Of a stretch of 64,000 nucleotides of DNA, positions 18,983 through 35,233 are shown one piece after another. A program made the position numbers and the translations under genes. This DNA comes from Cytobacillus purgationiresistens. Its GTDB lineage: Bacteria; Bacillota; Bacilli; Bacillales; Cytobacillaceae. The DNA is taken from the NCBI RefSeq assembly GCF_030813235.1, contig NZ_JAUSUB010000007.1:172815-236814 (forward strand), in the 5' to 3' direction. The notes beneath the pieces are model-generated. The model saw only the letters and a list, made by a program, of their open reading frames with translations, was not told where the DNA came from and ran no database searches. The stretch's first letter is position 1. Every line of letters begins with the position of its first letter.

Positions 18983-21661
18983 TTATTTCGTTTTTCTTGC
19001 CAAATATGTGAAGCCCAGTAAAAATGTTGGCACAGCAGATAGTCCGACAATCATTAACCAGTCTCTAGGCACGATTGGAATCGTGTGAAAAATAGGCTGC
19101 AACGGCTCCCAGTAGATGACAACAAGCATGAGGAGGAGAGAGGAAATAACAGCTCCAACTAAATATTTATTCCCAAAAGGATTGCGGGCAAAGACAGATT
19201 TTTCGCTGCGGCAATCAAAGACATGGATGAGCTGAGCTAATACGAGCGTTGCAAAAGCAACGGTTTGAGCATAGGCCAATTTTTCTGGATCACCATCATA
19301 AGCAAAAATGAAGGCGAGTAATGTTACAATTCCAATTAAGAAACCGCGTGAGACTACTTTCCAGCCCAACCCTCTTGAAAAGATGCCTTCTTTTGGATTT
19401 CGAGGTTTTCTCTTCATCACATCTTCCTCTGGCCGGTCCAATCCAAGGGCCATCGCTGGCAATCCATCTGTAACTAAGTTTACCCATAATATTTGAATAG
19501 GAACTAATGGCAGTGGTAATGCCATAATCATCGCAAACAGCATGACGAGAATTTCTCCGACATTTGAAGCAAGCAAGTAACGAACAAACTTTCTAATATT
19601 CTCATATATATTTCTGCCTTCTTTAATCGCTGACTTGATTGTCGCAAAATTATCATCTAATAGAATTAATGATGACGCTTCTTTAGCGACATCCGTTCCA
19701 GTAATCCCCATTGCAATCCCAATATCAGCTGCCTTAATCGCTGGTGCATCATTAATTCCATCCCCGGTCATTGCAACGATATGGCCGCGATTTTGCAAAG
19801 CCTTAACGATTTTTAGTTTATGCTCAGGTGAAACCCTTGCAAAAACGGAAACCTCTTCAACATGAGCCTCCAACTCTTCCATATCCATTCCAGATAATGT
19901 TTTCCCATCCATTACTTTAGATGATTTCGTTAAAATCCCTAGCTGTTTTGCGATTGCTTTAGCTGTGATGACATGATCTCCTGTGATCATTACTGTTTTG
20001 ATTCCAGCAGCCTTGCATTCCTTCACCGCAGATCTCACTTCAGAACGAGGAGGGTCAATCATCCCTTGTAAGCCAATGAATGTAAGGTTTTTCTCCGCCT
20101 CTTTTTCATCTAATATGACAGTACTGGCAGAGATCTCTTTATACCCAATGGCAATGGTCCTTAACGCTTGTGACGCCAAGTCTTCTATCGCTCCCTGAAT
20201 ATGAGCAGTGGATTCCTTTGACACGATTTGCCGCTTTCCGTTCCACAAAATTGTATCGCTTATATTTGCAAGGATATCTGGGGCGCCTTTAGTGACGATA
20301 AAACGTCTGCCCGTATGGTCCTTGACGATGATACTCATCATTTTTCTTGTTGAATCAAATGGGAACTCATTTATGATTTCATATTGATTCAGCAAATGAG
20401 TCCGATCATAACCGGCTTTCATCCCAGCAACTAATAGAGCGCCTTCCGTTGGATCCCCATCAATAATGATTTCGTCTTTTTTCTGTTTGATTTCGGCATT
20501 ATTACATAGCATCCCAAAAATAAGCATTTGCTGCAGTGCCTTATCATTTTTAGGTTCAATGCGATTTTCTCGTTTATAAAAGTGGCCCTTTGGTGCATAA
20601 CCTACCCCATCAATGGTCCATTCTGACCCACCGCTCCAAATATGAGTGACTGTCATTTTATTTTGAGTTAAAGTACCCGTCTTATCAGAACAAATGACAG
20701 AAGCACAGCCGAGTGTTTCGACAGCAGGAAGTTTTCTTACAATTGCCTTTTGTTTAATCATCCGTTGAACACCAAGCGAGAGGGCGACAGTAACGATAGC
20801 CGGCAGTCCTTCAGGAATGGCTGCAACGGCTAAAGAAACGCCAGCAAGAAACATCGTATAAAGCTCCTGCCCTTGAAGTACCCCAATGGCAACAACCAAA
20901 ACAGTCAGCAATAAGGCGACGACAATAAGGATCTTTCCTAATTGTTCAAGACGTCTTTGCAGCGGTGTGGTCATTGATTCTGCACTTTGCAGAAGATCAG
21001 CGATTTGTCCCATAGCCGTTTTCATACCTGTACCTACAACAATTCCTACTCCATTTCCCCTAGTAACCATCGTACCCATGAAGGCCATATTCTCCATATC
21101 GCCTATCCCCGGGTTTTCCGTTTTGATCGGGGAGGCCGTTTTTGACACAGGAAGAGATTCACCAGTCAATGCTGATTCTTCAATTTCAAGATTATTAGAT
21201 TCCATTATTCTAACATCTGCACCGATTCGATCACCTGAAATAAATTTAAGCAGGTCTCCAACTACGACTTCCTTAGATGAAATCTTTTTCCATTCTCCAT
21301 CCCTTAGCGCAATGACTTGCGGAGCGGAAAGCTCTTTTAAAGCACTTAATGATTTCTCCGCTTTTCTTTCTTGAAAAAACCCTAACAAGCCATTGATCAA
21401 TACAATGGCAATAATTGCAATCGCGTCGATATATTCACCAAGCAGCCCAGATATCAGGGTCGCTGCTAATAGCACGAGTGTCATAAAATCTTTAAATTGA
21501 CTAAAAAATAAGAGTAAAGCAGATTGCTTTTCCCCTTCTTCTAATTCATTATAGCCAAATTGTTTTAAACGCTTTTGCGCATCCTCTTCAGTCATTCCAT
21601 CATGTCGATTGGCATTGAGCGTTTCCTCAACCTCTCTTGTATCCATTTCATGGAAATTCAT
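18983..21661 (-). CDS. yloB: P-type calcium-transporting ATPase YloB
   Basis: YloB is a SERCA-like P2A ATPase that moves calcium across the membrane; in B. subtilis it is linked to spores and calcium homeostasis. The 892 residues show an N-terminal cation ATPase domain, the TGES actuator motif (ALTGESLPV), the phosphorylation motif DKTGTLTQNKM, PEGLPA in the calcium-site helix M4, MITGDHVITA, and TGDGINDAPAIK, with about ten membrane helices including the C-terminal four. The start MNFHEM matches the B. subtilis protein, although the GGAGG upstream is unusually far (about 15 bases). It is monocistronic, divergent from rqcH. Confidence 0.96.
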   Translation of the reverse strand: MNFHEMDTREVEETLNANRHDGMTEEDAQKRLKQFGYNELEEGEKQSALLLFFSQFKDFMTLVLLAATLISGLLGEYIDAIAIIAIVLINGLLGFFQERKAEKSLSALKELSAPQVIALRDGEWKKISSKEVVVGDLLKFISGDRIGADVRIMESNNLEIEESALTGESLPVSKTASPIKTENPGIGDMENMAFMGTMVTRGNGVGIVVGTGMKTAMGQIADLLQSAESMTTPLQRRLEQLGKILIVVALLLTVLVVAIGVLQGQELYTMFLAGVSLAVAAIPEGLPAIVTVALSLGVQRMIKQKAIVRKLPAVETLGCASVICSDKTGTLTQNKMTVTHIWSGGSEWTIDGVGYAPKGHFYKRENRIEPKNDKALQQMLIFGMLCNNAEIKQKKDEIIIDGDPTEGALLVAGMKAGYDRTHLLNQYEIINEFPFDSTRKMMSIIVKDHTGRRFIVTKGAPDILANISDTILWNGKRQIVSKESTAHIQGAIEDLASQALRTIAIGYKEISASTVILDEKEAEKNLTFIGLQGMIDPPRSEVRSAVKECKAAGIKTVMITGDHVITAKAIAKQLGILTKSSKVMDGKTLSGMDMEELEAHVEEVSVFARVSPEHKLKIVKALQNRGHIVAMTGDGINDAPAIKAADIGIAMGITGTDVAKEASSLILLDDNFATIKSAIKEGRNIYENIRKFVRYLLASNVGEILVMLFAMIMALPLPLVPIQILWVNLVTDGLPAMALGLDRPEEDVMKRKPRNPKEGIFSRGLGWKVVSRGFLIGIVTLLAFIFAYDGDPEKLAYAQTVAFATLVLAQLIHVFDCRSEKSVFARNPFGNKYLVGAVISSLLLMLVVIYWEPLQPIFHTIPIVPRDWLMIVGLSAVPTFLLGFTYLARKTK

Positions 21662-21868
21662 TCAGACATCACACTTCCTCCTTTTCATTTTAAGAGAATT
21701 CACTAATAGATTAGCGAACCAACCTGCTTCAACTGCTATAATACTTGTGCAGAGTTGTCCTACATTCATCACTCTACAGAAAGCTTATTCAGTCTCGTCC
21801 AAAAAAATGCTATGCTATCATTAAAAAGAAAAATGAAAAGACACTCAGTCTAGAAAAGGATGTTCCAT

Positions 21869-23581
21869 ATGTCATTTGATGGTTTATTTACAAAAGCAAT
21901 GTCAGAAGAGCTCTCCGAAACACTTAAAGGGGGCAGAATTAATAAAATTCACCAGCCTTATAAAAATGAAATCATTTTAGTTATAAGAGCAAATGGAAAA
22001 AATCATAAATTATTGCTGTCCGTTCACCCAAGCTATGCACGGGTCCAATTAACGAATGAAAGCTATGACAACCCTTTAGAGGCGCCGATGTTCTGCATGT
22101 TGCTAAGAAAGCATCTTGAGGGCTTCATCTTAGAGGACATACGTCAGGACGGGCTTGACCGCATCATCATCTTTGATGTAAAAGGCAGAAATGAAATTGG
22201 CGATATTTCATACAAGCAACTGATTGTGGAGATTATGGGCAGACATAGCAATATCACACTTGTCGATAAATCCCGCAATATTATTTTAGATAGTGTGAAG
22301 CATGTATCTTATGCTGTTAACAGCCACCGGGCGATTCTTCCTGGACAAGAATATATAGCTCCACCAAAGCAAAATAAAGAAGATCCATTCACTGCTGATG
22401 AAACAGAGATTTTAAGAAAATTAGACTTTAATAGCGGAAAAATGGATAAGCAGCTTGTCGCAAATTTCGCAGGAGTTTCGCCGTTGTTTGCTAAGGAAGT
22501 ACTTTTCCATGCAGGTCTGGCAAACAGATCCACAGTACCAGCCACCTTCATTGATCATATTGAGCGCGTTAGAAAAGGAGAAATCAATCCGGCGATTACA
22601 CTTGGCTCAGATAAAGAATATTTCTATCTTTATCCTCTTGACCATATAAAAGGACTAGCAAAGACTTTCCCTAGCTTGAGTGAGATGCTTGATCGCTTTT
22701 ACTTTGGCAAAGCAGAACGAGATCGCGTCAAACAGCAGGCGAATGATCTAGAGCGCTACATCATCAATGAAAAAGAGAAAAATGAGAAGAAGATTGTTAA
22801 GCTGCAAGCAACCCTCAAAGAGGCGGAACAAGCAAATGCACATCAACTCTTTGGTGAGCTCATCACAGCAAATATTTATGCGATTCAAAAGGGTATGAAG
22901 GAGATCGAGGTAAGCAATTATTATGATGAAAACGGCGGGACCGTCCTTATTCCATTAAATCCGCAAAAAACGCCTTCTGAAAATGCACAAAAATATTTCA
23001 CTCGCTATCAAAAAGCCAAAAATGCGCGAACGATTGTTCAAGAACAGATGGAGAAAGCAAATGAAGAAGTATCATACTTTGATTCACTGCTGCAACAGGT
23101 GCAAACAGCTTCCCCAAAAGATATTCGGGAAATTAGAGAGGAATTAGTTGAAGGAGGCTATTTGAAAGAGCGACAAAAGAAACAATCGAAAAAAGCGCAA
23201 AATCATAAACCGGTTTTAGATCACTTTATTGCCTCTGATGGAACCGAAATCATCGTAGGTAAAAACAATAAACAAAATGATTATCTAACGAATAAATTAG
23301 CCGCTAGAGATGAAATATGGCTGCATACGAAGGATATACCAGGCTCACATGTTGTCATTCGAAGCCGAGAGCCACATGAGGATACAATTCTTGAGGCTGC
23401 TAGTCTGGCTGCCTATTATAGCAAAGCAAGAAGTTCGAGTTCTGTACCTGTCGATTTTACACTCGTCAGACATGTAAAGAAACCAAACGGAGCAAAACCA
23501 GGATTCGTTATATACGACAACCAGCAGACTGTATATGTCACGCCTGATGAAGACATTGTATTGAGGCTGGCGGCAAAATAA
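21869..23581 (+). CDS. rqcH: Ribosome quality control factor RqcH (NEMF homologue)
   Basis: RqcH binds stalled 50S-peptidyl-tRNA complexes and recruits tRNA-Ala to add C-terminal poly-alanine tails that mark the peptide for degradation. The 570 residues match B. subtilis RqcH (YloA) in length; the tRNA-selecting Asp97-Arg98 pair is present in GLDRIIIF. The N-terminal NFACT domain is followed by a charged coiled coil (about 285-430) and the NFACT-R domain with [20 protein letters not shown] prefer the ATG at 21869, with AAAGGA eight bases upstream; one three codons earlier overlaps that site. It is one of only two rightward genes and ends in its own terminator. Confidence 0.96.
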   Translation: MSFDGLFTKAMSEELSETLKGGRINKIHQPYKNEIILVIRANGKNHKLLLSVHPSYARVQLTNESYDNPLEAPMFCMLLRKHLEGFILEDIRQDGLDRIIIFDVKGRNEIGDISYKQLIVEIMGRHSNITLVDKSRNIILDSVKHVSYAVNSHRAILPGQEYIAPPKQNKEDPFTADETEILRKLDFNSGKMDKQLVANFAGVSPLFAKEVLFHAGLANRSTVPATFIDHIERVRKGEINPAITLGSDKEYFYLYPLDHIKGLAKTFPSLSEMLDRFYFGKAERDRVKQQANDLERYIINEKEKNEKKIVKLQATLKEAEQANAHQLFGELITANIYAIQKGMKEIEVSNYYDENGGTVLIPLNPQKTPSENAQKYFTRYQKAKNARTIVQEQMEKANEEVSYFDSLLQQVQTASPKDIREIREELVEGGYLKERQKKQSKKAQNHKPVLDHFIASDGTEIIVGKNNKQNDYLTNKLAARDEIWLHTKDIPGSHVVIRSREPHEDTILEAASLAAYYSKARSSSSVPVDFTLVRHVKKPNGAKPGFVIYDNQQTVYVTPDEDIVLRLAAK

Positions 23582-23596
23582 TATTAATAATGTATA

Positions 23597-23643
23597 AAAA
23601 AACTCCCGCTGTTCCCATTATGAACAGGTTCGGGAGTTTTTTT
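23597..23643 (+). terminator. Rho-independent terminator of rqcH
   Basis: AAAACTCCCG pairs with CGGGAGTTTT around an interior imperfect CTGTTC...GAACAG stem and is followed by a T run. It starts about 15 bp past the rqcH stop. Confidence 0.93.
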
Positions 23644-23691
23644 AAGTAATCTTGTTAGGATGTAATCTTTAATACTGTCCTAGACTCATGT

Positions 23692-24500
23692 GGGGGATTC
23701 TTATCTGAGATTATGTGAATTCCGTTTTTTAGATGAAGATGGGATGGATTCTTATCTCAAATCAAGCGATATCCGTTTTTTAGATGAGAATGCGGGGGAT
23801 TCTTATCTCAAATCATGTGATATCCGTTTTTTAGATGAGAATGCGGGGGATTCTTATCTCAAATCATGTGATATCCGTTTTTTAGATGAGAATGCGAGGG
23901 ATTCTTATCTCAAATCATGTGAATTCCGTTTTTCAGATGAGAATGTGGGGGATTCTTATCTCAAATCATGTGATATCCGTTTTTTAGATGAGAATGCGAG
24001 GGATTCTTATCTCAAATCATGTGATTTCCGTTTTTTAGATGAGAATGCGGGGGATTCTTATCTCAAATCATGTGAATCCGTTTTTTAGATGAGAATGCGG
24101 GGGATTCTTATCTCAAATCATGTGAAATCCGTTTTTTAGATGAGAATGCGGGGGATTCTTATCTCAAATCACGTGAATTCCGTTTTTCAGATGAGAATGC
24201 GGGGGATTCTTATCTCAAATCATGTGAATTCCGTTTTTTAGATGAGAATGCGGGGGATTCTTATCTCAAATCATGTGAATTCCGTTTTTTAGATGAGAAT
24301 ACGGGGGATTCTTATCTCAAATCATGTGAAATCCGTTTTTTAGATGAGAATGCGGGGGATTCTTATCTCAAATCATGTGAATTCCGTTTTTCAGATGAGA
24401 ATGCGAGGGATTCTTATCTCAAATCATGTAAAATCCGTTTTTTAGCTGAGAATATGAGGGATTCTTATCTCATATCGCATGAACTCGGGCTTTCAGATGG
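23692..24500. repeat. Tandem array of about sixteen 51-bp units
   Basis: Units begin with GATTCTTATCT at 23696, 23747, 23798, 23849, 23900, 23951, 24002, 24053, 24103, 24154, 24205, 24256, 24307, 24358, 24409 and 24460. The spacing is exactly 51 bp except one 50-bp step (24053 to 24103). Units differ at a few positions, mainly a two-base AT-rich variable site after GTGA, G/A changes in the GCGGGG block, and some T/C changes; the first, second and last are the most diverged. Across each junction AGATGAGAAT and ATTCTTATCT can pair around GCGGGGG (one G-T). No terminator-like T tract follows the stem in either direction. The array sits between convergent genes, after the rqcH terminator and before the end of the NERD gene. 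The reading frame is discussed in the findings. Confidence 0.95.
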
Positions 24501-24544
24501 TTTCTCTGCCTGAAACCAAAAAATATCCTTAACAGCATGCACTA

Positions 24545-25459
24545 TTAAACATAATAAATATTTTTAGAGCCTCCCATCTTATTCAGATCTCTTTTCAGGA
24601 TTCTTTGGATGGTTATTTTAGAAGCTAGTTCACCGCACCATTCATGGACTAATGCGGTTGAGATTTTTTGGCTTGGAAAGAGGATTTTTAAGTTTTGTAT
24701 GCTTCTTAAAACCCCGGTCGCGATAGATTCTTCTGTTTGGCATTGTTCACAAAATAAATTGCTTTTGCCCCAGCGTACTATCTTTCCATTACACTTGTTG
24801 CACCATATCCCCTTCCGCATCCCTTCAAAACAATAATTAAATTTCAATGAATAATCATCTCTTTGAATATTCATTGAAATAAGCATTTCTGCGATTTGAT
24901 GGTGTGATTTATTTAGAATAGACGGTTTTTTGTTTAATGTTTCTATAAAGCGTCTGATCTGCGGAATTAAGATTATGTTTTCATTGGGAGGAATCTCATA
25001 AAGCATGAACTCGGGATGGACGAATATGAGTGGATATTTAATGGGCAGCCTTATTTTATGTCTTTTTGCAATCTGTCTTAAAAGTGATTCATTCCGTCTG
25101 ACCTGCAGAAGAGGATTTTTTATTTCATTTAAGGACGAGCTGTACCATAGATTATTTTTGATGTGGAATTCCCCTTGATAATTTTTTACTTCAAAGGCGA
25201 TAATTTCATTTTGAAAAATGCATAAAGCATCAATTTGAAAGAGTGTGTGATTTATTTCTAGGGTTAAATCATAGAGAATAAGCACTTCAGCGCTTAGCGT
25301 GTTCAATTGTTTTTCCCAGGCGCGTTCACCTACTTCTCCTTTTCGCAAATTCTCTAAGTATTGCTTTTCTTTAAGAGATAAATCCAGATGGTTGTTCAGG
25401 CATTCCATAAAAGTCAGCTGAGGGGCAGGAGATCGAGGTTTTACAATCATCAAATACAT
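24545..25459 (-). CDS. NERD (nuclease-related) domain protein with C-terminal zinc ribbon
   Basis: The 304-residue protein carries a NERD domain, a fold related to restriction-type nucleases: GEVGERAWEKQL (about 40-52) begins it, and QIDALCIF followed by IIAFEVKNYQGEF (about 95-116) supplies the D...ExK-type core. After about residue 215 come two CxxC pairs (WCNKC and FCEQC), a zinc ribbon, then a short C-terminal region similar to those of other Bacillus NERD proteins. The substrate is unknown; members are often plasmid- or core-encoded and thought to act on DNA. The ATG at 25459 has AAGGA five bases upstream. It lies alone between the 51-bp array and the pyr operon, a place where B. subtilis has other genes, so it is accessory here. 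Confidence 0.85.
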   Translation of the reverse strand: MYLMIVKPRSPAPQLTFMECLNNHLDLSLKEKQYLENLRKGEVGERAWEKQLNTLSAEVLILYDLTLEINHTLFQIDALCIFQNEIIAFEVKNYQGEFHIKNNLWYSSSLNEIKNPLLQVRRNESLLRQIAKRHKIRLPIKYPLIFVHPEFMLYEIPPNENIILIPQIRRFIETLNKKPSILNKSHHQIAEMLISMNIQRDDYSLKFNYCFEGMRKGIWCNKCNGKIVRWGKSNLFCEQCQTEESIATGVLRSIQNLKILFPSQKISTALVHEWCGELASKITIQRILKRDLNKMGGSKNIYYV

Positions 25460-25482
25460 ATCATCCTTTCTTTTCTATATAC

Positions 25483-25513
25483 AAAAAATACCACAGAATC
25501 AATCACTGTGGTA
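25483..25513 (-). terminator. Rho-independent terminator of the pyr operon
   Basis: TACCACAG and CTGTGGTA pair around a nine-base loop on the minus strand and are followed by TTTTTTG. It lies about 20 bp past pyrE and just before the NERD gene start. Confidence 0.9.
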
Positions 25514-25534
25514 TGTAAAATTAATCTTTTCTCT

Positions 25535-26163
25535 TTATACAAATGACTTTCCCCAATCAGCCGGGTCCTTTCGCCATTCGGTCAATGCTGCAATATCAGA
25601 CTCTTCAATGAAACCTTTTTCTTTAGCTACTTCTGTTAAGGCATCAAAATCAGATAAGGCATGTGCGCATACTTGAGCTTCTTCAAGCATCTTTTGCCCT
25701 TTTTCTAGTTGGTAGGTAAAGATAGCCACAACGCCGAGCACTTCACATCCTGCTTCCCTTAATGCTTTAGCGGCTGTGATGGCACTTCCGCCGGTAGAGA
25801 TGAGATCTTCTACAATTACTACCTTTTTCCCTTTATCAGCCTTGCCTTCGATTTGTTTCCCTTTACCATGGCCCTTCGCTTTTGAGCGTACATAGCACAT
25901 CGGCAATTCCAATAAGTCACTCACCCAAGCTGCGTGCGGGATCCCTGCTGTTGCAGTACCAGCGATAATCTCCGCCTCTGGATAATGCTCCTCAATCAAT
26001 GTTTTCAACCCAGCTGCAATGTCCTTTCTTACAGCAGGGAATGACAGTGTTAAACGATTATCACAATAAATCGGAGAGCGCAAACCAGAAGACCAAGTAA
26101 ACGGATCTTTCGGGTTTAAGGCAACAGCTTGTATATTTAATAGACTCTCTGCAATTCTTTTTC

Positions 26164-26167
<4 letters not shown>
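25535..26167 (-). CDS. pyrE: Orotate phosphoribosyltransferase
   Basis: PyrE joins orotate to PRPP to make orotidine 5'-phosphate. The 210-residue enzyme contains [43 protein letters not shown] (the catalytic flexible loop) and the PRPP motif [13 protein letters not shown]. The ATG at 26167 overlaps the pyrF stop (ATGA); a longer frame is not supported. It is the last gene of the pyr operon, followed by a terminator. Confidence 0.97.
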
Positions 26168-28568
<2,401 letters not shown>

Positions 28569-28572
<4 letters not shown>

Positions 28573-31500
28573 GCGAATACCTCCTCCTCGACATATGCTG
28601 ATTTCTCCATTGCATCTGCTGAGAAGTTCATTGATTCAATCACTTGCAGAATCGCTGCTGCTGTATCTAATGAAGTAAGGCATGGTACACCATTCTCAAC
28701 AGATTCACGACGTATTCTGAAACCATCCCTTGCCGGTTGTTTGCCTTTAGTTAGAGTATTGATGACGATTTGTGCTTGGCCGTTGCGAATGACGTCAATC
28801 AGGTTTGGACCTTCAGACCCGATTTTATTTGTCACCTCTACTGGTATGCCTGCTGCTTGAAGGAATTCAGCAGTACCGCTTGTTGCCATTAGACGGTATC
28901 CGATTGATACGAATCTTTTAGCAAGCTCCAATGCTTCTTCCTTATCCTTGTCTGCAACCGTCATTAACACAGTACCGAATTTATGGATGGTAATGCCAGA
29001 TGCAACAAGACCTTTATATAGCGCCTTTTCCAATGTGGTATCCTTGCCCATCACTTCTCCAGTTGATTTCATTTCTGGTCCGAGTGTAATATCCACTCTT
29101 CTTAGCTTGGCGAAGGAGAAGACTGGGACCTTTACGAAAACACCTTTCTTTTCGGGAACCAAGCCTGATTCATAGCCTTGCTCCTTAAGAGACTGGCCAA
29201 GAATGACTTTTGTTGCAATTTTCGCCATGGGCACATTCGTAATTTTACTCAAGAATGGTACTGTACGACTTGATCTTGGATTCACTTCGAGAACAAAGAC
29301 ATCTCCTTTAGCAACAACATATTGGATATTCAACAATCCAATAATACCTAAGCCCTTTGCCATTTTCTCTGTATATTCAATCAGCTTCTCTTTCACTTGT
29401 TCGCTAATATTTTGTGGTGGGTACACTGCAATTGAATCCCCGGAATGGACTCCAGCCCTTTCGATATGCTCCATTATTCCCGGAATGACAACTGTTTCTC
29501 CATCGCAGATCGCGTCGACTTCAATTTCTTTACCTGTTAAGTAGCGGTCAATTAAGACTGGATGTTCTGGATTTACTTTTACCGCATTTTTCATGTAGTG
29601 AAGAAGCTCATCTTCTTTATAAACGATTTCCATTGCTCTTCCGCCAAGGACATAGGACGGCCGAACAAGAACCGGGTAGCCGATATTACTAGCAATTTTC
29701 ACCGCTTGTTCTACAGATAAAGCTGTTTTCCCTTTCGGCATCGGGATATCAAGATCATGCAACGCATGTTCAAATTTATCCCTATCCTCTGCTCGATCTA
29801 GATTTTCCAGCGATGTCCCAAGGATCTTTACGCCTTTTTCAACAAGGGCACTTGCTAAGTTAATCGCTGTTTGCCCACCGAACTGTACGACAACCCCTTC
29901 AGGCTTTTCCAAGTCGATAATATGCATCACATCTTCAATCGTTAATGGTTCAAAATAAAGCTTGTCAGAAATGCTGAAGTCTGTTGACACTGTTTCAGGG
30001 TTATTATTGATGATGATTGCTTCATAACCTGCTTCTTTAATTGCCCACACTGCATGAACTGTAGAATAATCAAATTCTACTCCTTGCCCAATTCTAATTG
30101 GACCAGACCCTAGGACAACCACACTTTTTATATCGGTTACGATTGATTCATTTTCCTCTTCATACGTACCATAATAATATGGTGTTTCTGATTCAAATTC
30201 TGCAGCGCATGTATCAACCATTTTATAAACTGGGACAATGCTGTTTTCTTTTCTAAAGTCGTATACCTTTGATTCCGTTGTATTCCAAAGATTTGCTAAA
30301 GTTGAATCTGCGTAACCAAATTGCTTTGCTTTTTTGACTGTTTCTGCACAGAAGGTATTTTCCTTTATCTCATTTTCTAAGGCTACGATTTTATTAAACT
30401 TGTAAAGGAAGAAAAGGTCGATTTTGCTCCATTCATGAATGGTTTCAATTGTGATTCCTCTTCTTAATGCCTCACCGATGTAGAACAAGCGCTCATCGCC
30501 CGCTTTTCGTATTCTTTTTTCCAGTAGTGCATCATCGATTTCATTAGCATCCTGTAAGGATAAATGATAAACATTCGCTTCAAGTGATCGTACCGCTTTT
30601 AAGATTGATTCTTCAAATGTTCTTCCGATGGCCATTACTTCACCAGTCGCCTTCATTTGTGTTCCTAGAGAACGATTGGCAGACTCAAATTTATCGAACG
30701 GCCAGCGAGGAATTTTCGTTACGATATAGTCAAGGGCTGGTTCGAAGCTTGCATAGGTTTTTCCCGTTACAGGGTTCATCATTTCATCAAGCGTCAATCC
30801 AACAGCGATTTTAGCTGCAAGCTTAGCAATTGGATAGCCAGTCGCTTTTGATGCAAGCGCAGACGAACGGCTAACACGAGGGTTGACCTCGATGATATAG
30901 TATTGGAAGCTATCAGGATCAAGGGCTAACTGGACATTACATCCACCTTCAATTCCCAATGCACGAATGATTTTCAAAGATGTATTTCTTAACATTTGAT
31001 ATTCACGGTCACTCAAAGTTTGGCTTGGAGCAACTACGATGGAATCACCCGTATGAACTCCGACAGGATCGATATTTTCCATGTTACATACTACAATTGC
31101 ATTGTCATTCGAATCTCTCATAACCTCGTATTCTATCTCTTTGAAACCAGCAATGCTTTTTTCAAGCAAGCATTGTGTGACTGGACTATGCTTTAATCCG
31201 CTCGTTACGATCTCGAGTAATTCTTCTTCATCGTTGCAAATCCCTCCACCTGTTCCGCCTAAAGTGAAGGCTGGACGTACAATGACTGGGTAGCCTACCA
31301 ATTGAACGAAAGCTTCTGCCTCTTCTATATTATGGATGATTTCACTATCCGGGACAGGTTCTCCAAGCTCATTCATTAAGTTTCTGAAAAGGTCACGATC
31401 CTCAGCCTGTTCTATTGCTGATAGCTTTGTTCCCAGTATTTCAACACCACATTCTTCCAGAACACCTGACTTTGCAAGCTCCACCGCTAGATTGAGTCCT

Positions 31501-31781
31501 GTTTGCCCTCCCAAGGTTGGCACAAGTGCATCTGGGCGTTCTTTTCTAATGATTTTACTTACAAATTCTAATGTTAGCGGCTCTATATACACTGCATCAG
31601 CAATTTCTGTATCTGTCATGATGGTTGCTGGGTTCGAGTTAATAAGAACAACGCGGTATCCTTCTTCTTTTAACGCGATGCATGCCTGTGTTCCTGCATA
31701 ATCAAATTCTGCTGCCTGACCGATTACAATGGGACCGGAACCGATGACTAAAATACTTTTTATATCTGTACGTTTTGACAT
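28569..31781 (-). CDS. carB: Carbamoyl-phosphate synthase large chain (pyrimidine-specific, PyrAB)
   Basis: CarB forms carbamoyl phosphate from bicarbonate, ATP and ammonia delivered by CarA. The 1070-residue protein has two duplicated ATP-grasp halves: an N-terminal half with [15 protein letters not shown] and [17 protein letters not shown], and a C-terminal half with [16 protein letters not shown], then an MGS-type allosteric domain near the end. I start at the ATG at 31781, seven bases after GGAAGGTG and overlapping carA by 22 bp; an ATG two codons upstream is also possible. Its place in the pyr operon means it is PyrR-controlled, unlike an arginine-specific enzyme. Confidence 0.97.
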
Positions 31782-32862
31782 GTGCATGCACCTTCCTGTT
31801 CATGAGATTCAATCAGCTGTAAAAATTGCTCAAATAATCCGTTAGCGTCTTCTGGTCCGGGTGAAGCTTCTGGATGATACTGTACAGTAAAAGCTGGATA
31901 CTCTTTATGCTTTAATCCTTCAATTGTTCCATCATTTAATGCGATATGAGTCACTTCAAGACTAGTATTTTTAATTGATGCCTCTTCCACTGAATAACCA
32001 TGATTTTGTGAAGTTATTGCCACTTTTCCTATTTGTAAATCCTTTACTGGATGGTTGGATCCCCTATGACCGAACTTTAGTCTTTCTGTATTGGCCCCAC
32101 ATGCAAGGGCAAAGAGCTGATGACCAAGGCAAATTCCGAACAAAGGCACTTTCCCGAGTAATTCTTTAATCATTTCAATGGCTTCCGATACATCCTTTGG
32201 ATCCCCAGGACCATTTGATAACATGACACCATCAGGGCTTAAATTCAATATTTCTTGCGCACTTGTATTGTAAGGCACCACAATTACGTCGCAGTCTCTT
32301 TTATTGAGCTCTCTCAAAATGCCATGTTTCATACCGAAGTCTACCAGCACCACTCTCCGACCTCTGCCTGGGCTTGGATAAGGGGTTTTTGTTGAGACTT
32401 GTTTGACTTGATCATTCCGCAGCTTTGTTGCGCGTAATTTTTCTAAGATGTCATCCACATTCTCTTCAATGCTGCAAATGGCACCTTTTAAAGTTCCATG
32501 CTGGCGAATGATCCTTGTTAATTTTCTTGTGTCGATTCCTGCAATTCCAGGAATATTATGAATTTGGAAGTAATCATGAAGTGATTGTTCACTTCTCCAG
32601 TTAGAAGGAAATTCTGCCGCTTCCTTAACAATGAACCCTTGAATTGCCGGTTTGATTGATTCAAAATCATCTCGGTTAATCCCATAGTTTCCTACGAGCG
32701 GATAGGTCAGTGTGACGATTTGTCCGCAGTAAGAAGGATCAGACAGGATTTCCTGATAGCCTGTCATCCCTGTATTAAACACGACTTCACCAATTGAATA
32801 TTTGTCACTGCCAAATCCTTCACCAATAAACACTGTTCCATCTTCAAGAATCAATTGTTTTT

Positions 32863-32866
<4 letters not shown>
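31760..32866 (-). CDS. carA: Carbamoyl-phosphate synthase small chain (glutaminase, PyrAA)
   Basis: CarA hydrolyses glutamine and channels ammonia to CarB. The 368-residue protein has the N-terminal CPSase domain ([36 protein letters not shown]) and a class I glutaminase domain with the nucleophile in FGICLGHQL and the His/Glu pair in [13 protein letters not shown]. Its ATG overlaps the pyrC stop by four bases. Confidence 0.97.
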
Positions 32867-35200
<2,334 letters not shown>

Positions 35201-35233
35201 TTACTCTAATTGAAAAACTTATCTTTCTTATGT

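Noticed and set aside
20886..21374. 162-codon plus-strand open frame inside yloB
   Set aside because: It is antisense to the conserved ATPase domain of yloB.
23692..24500. CRISPR array
   Set aside because: The 51-bp units are directly adjacent with no unique spacers, and no cas genes are nearby.
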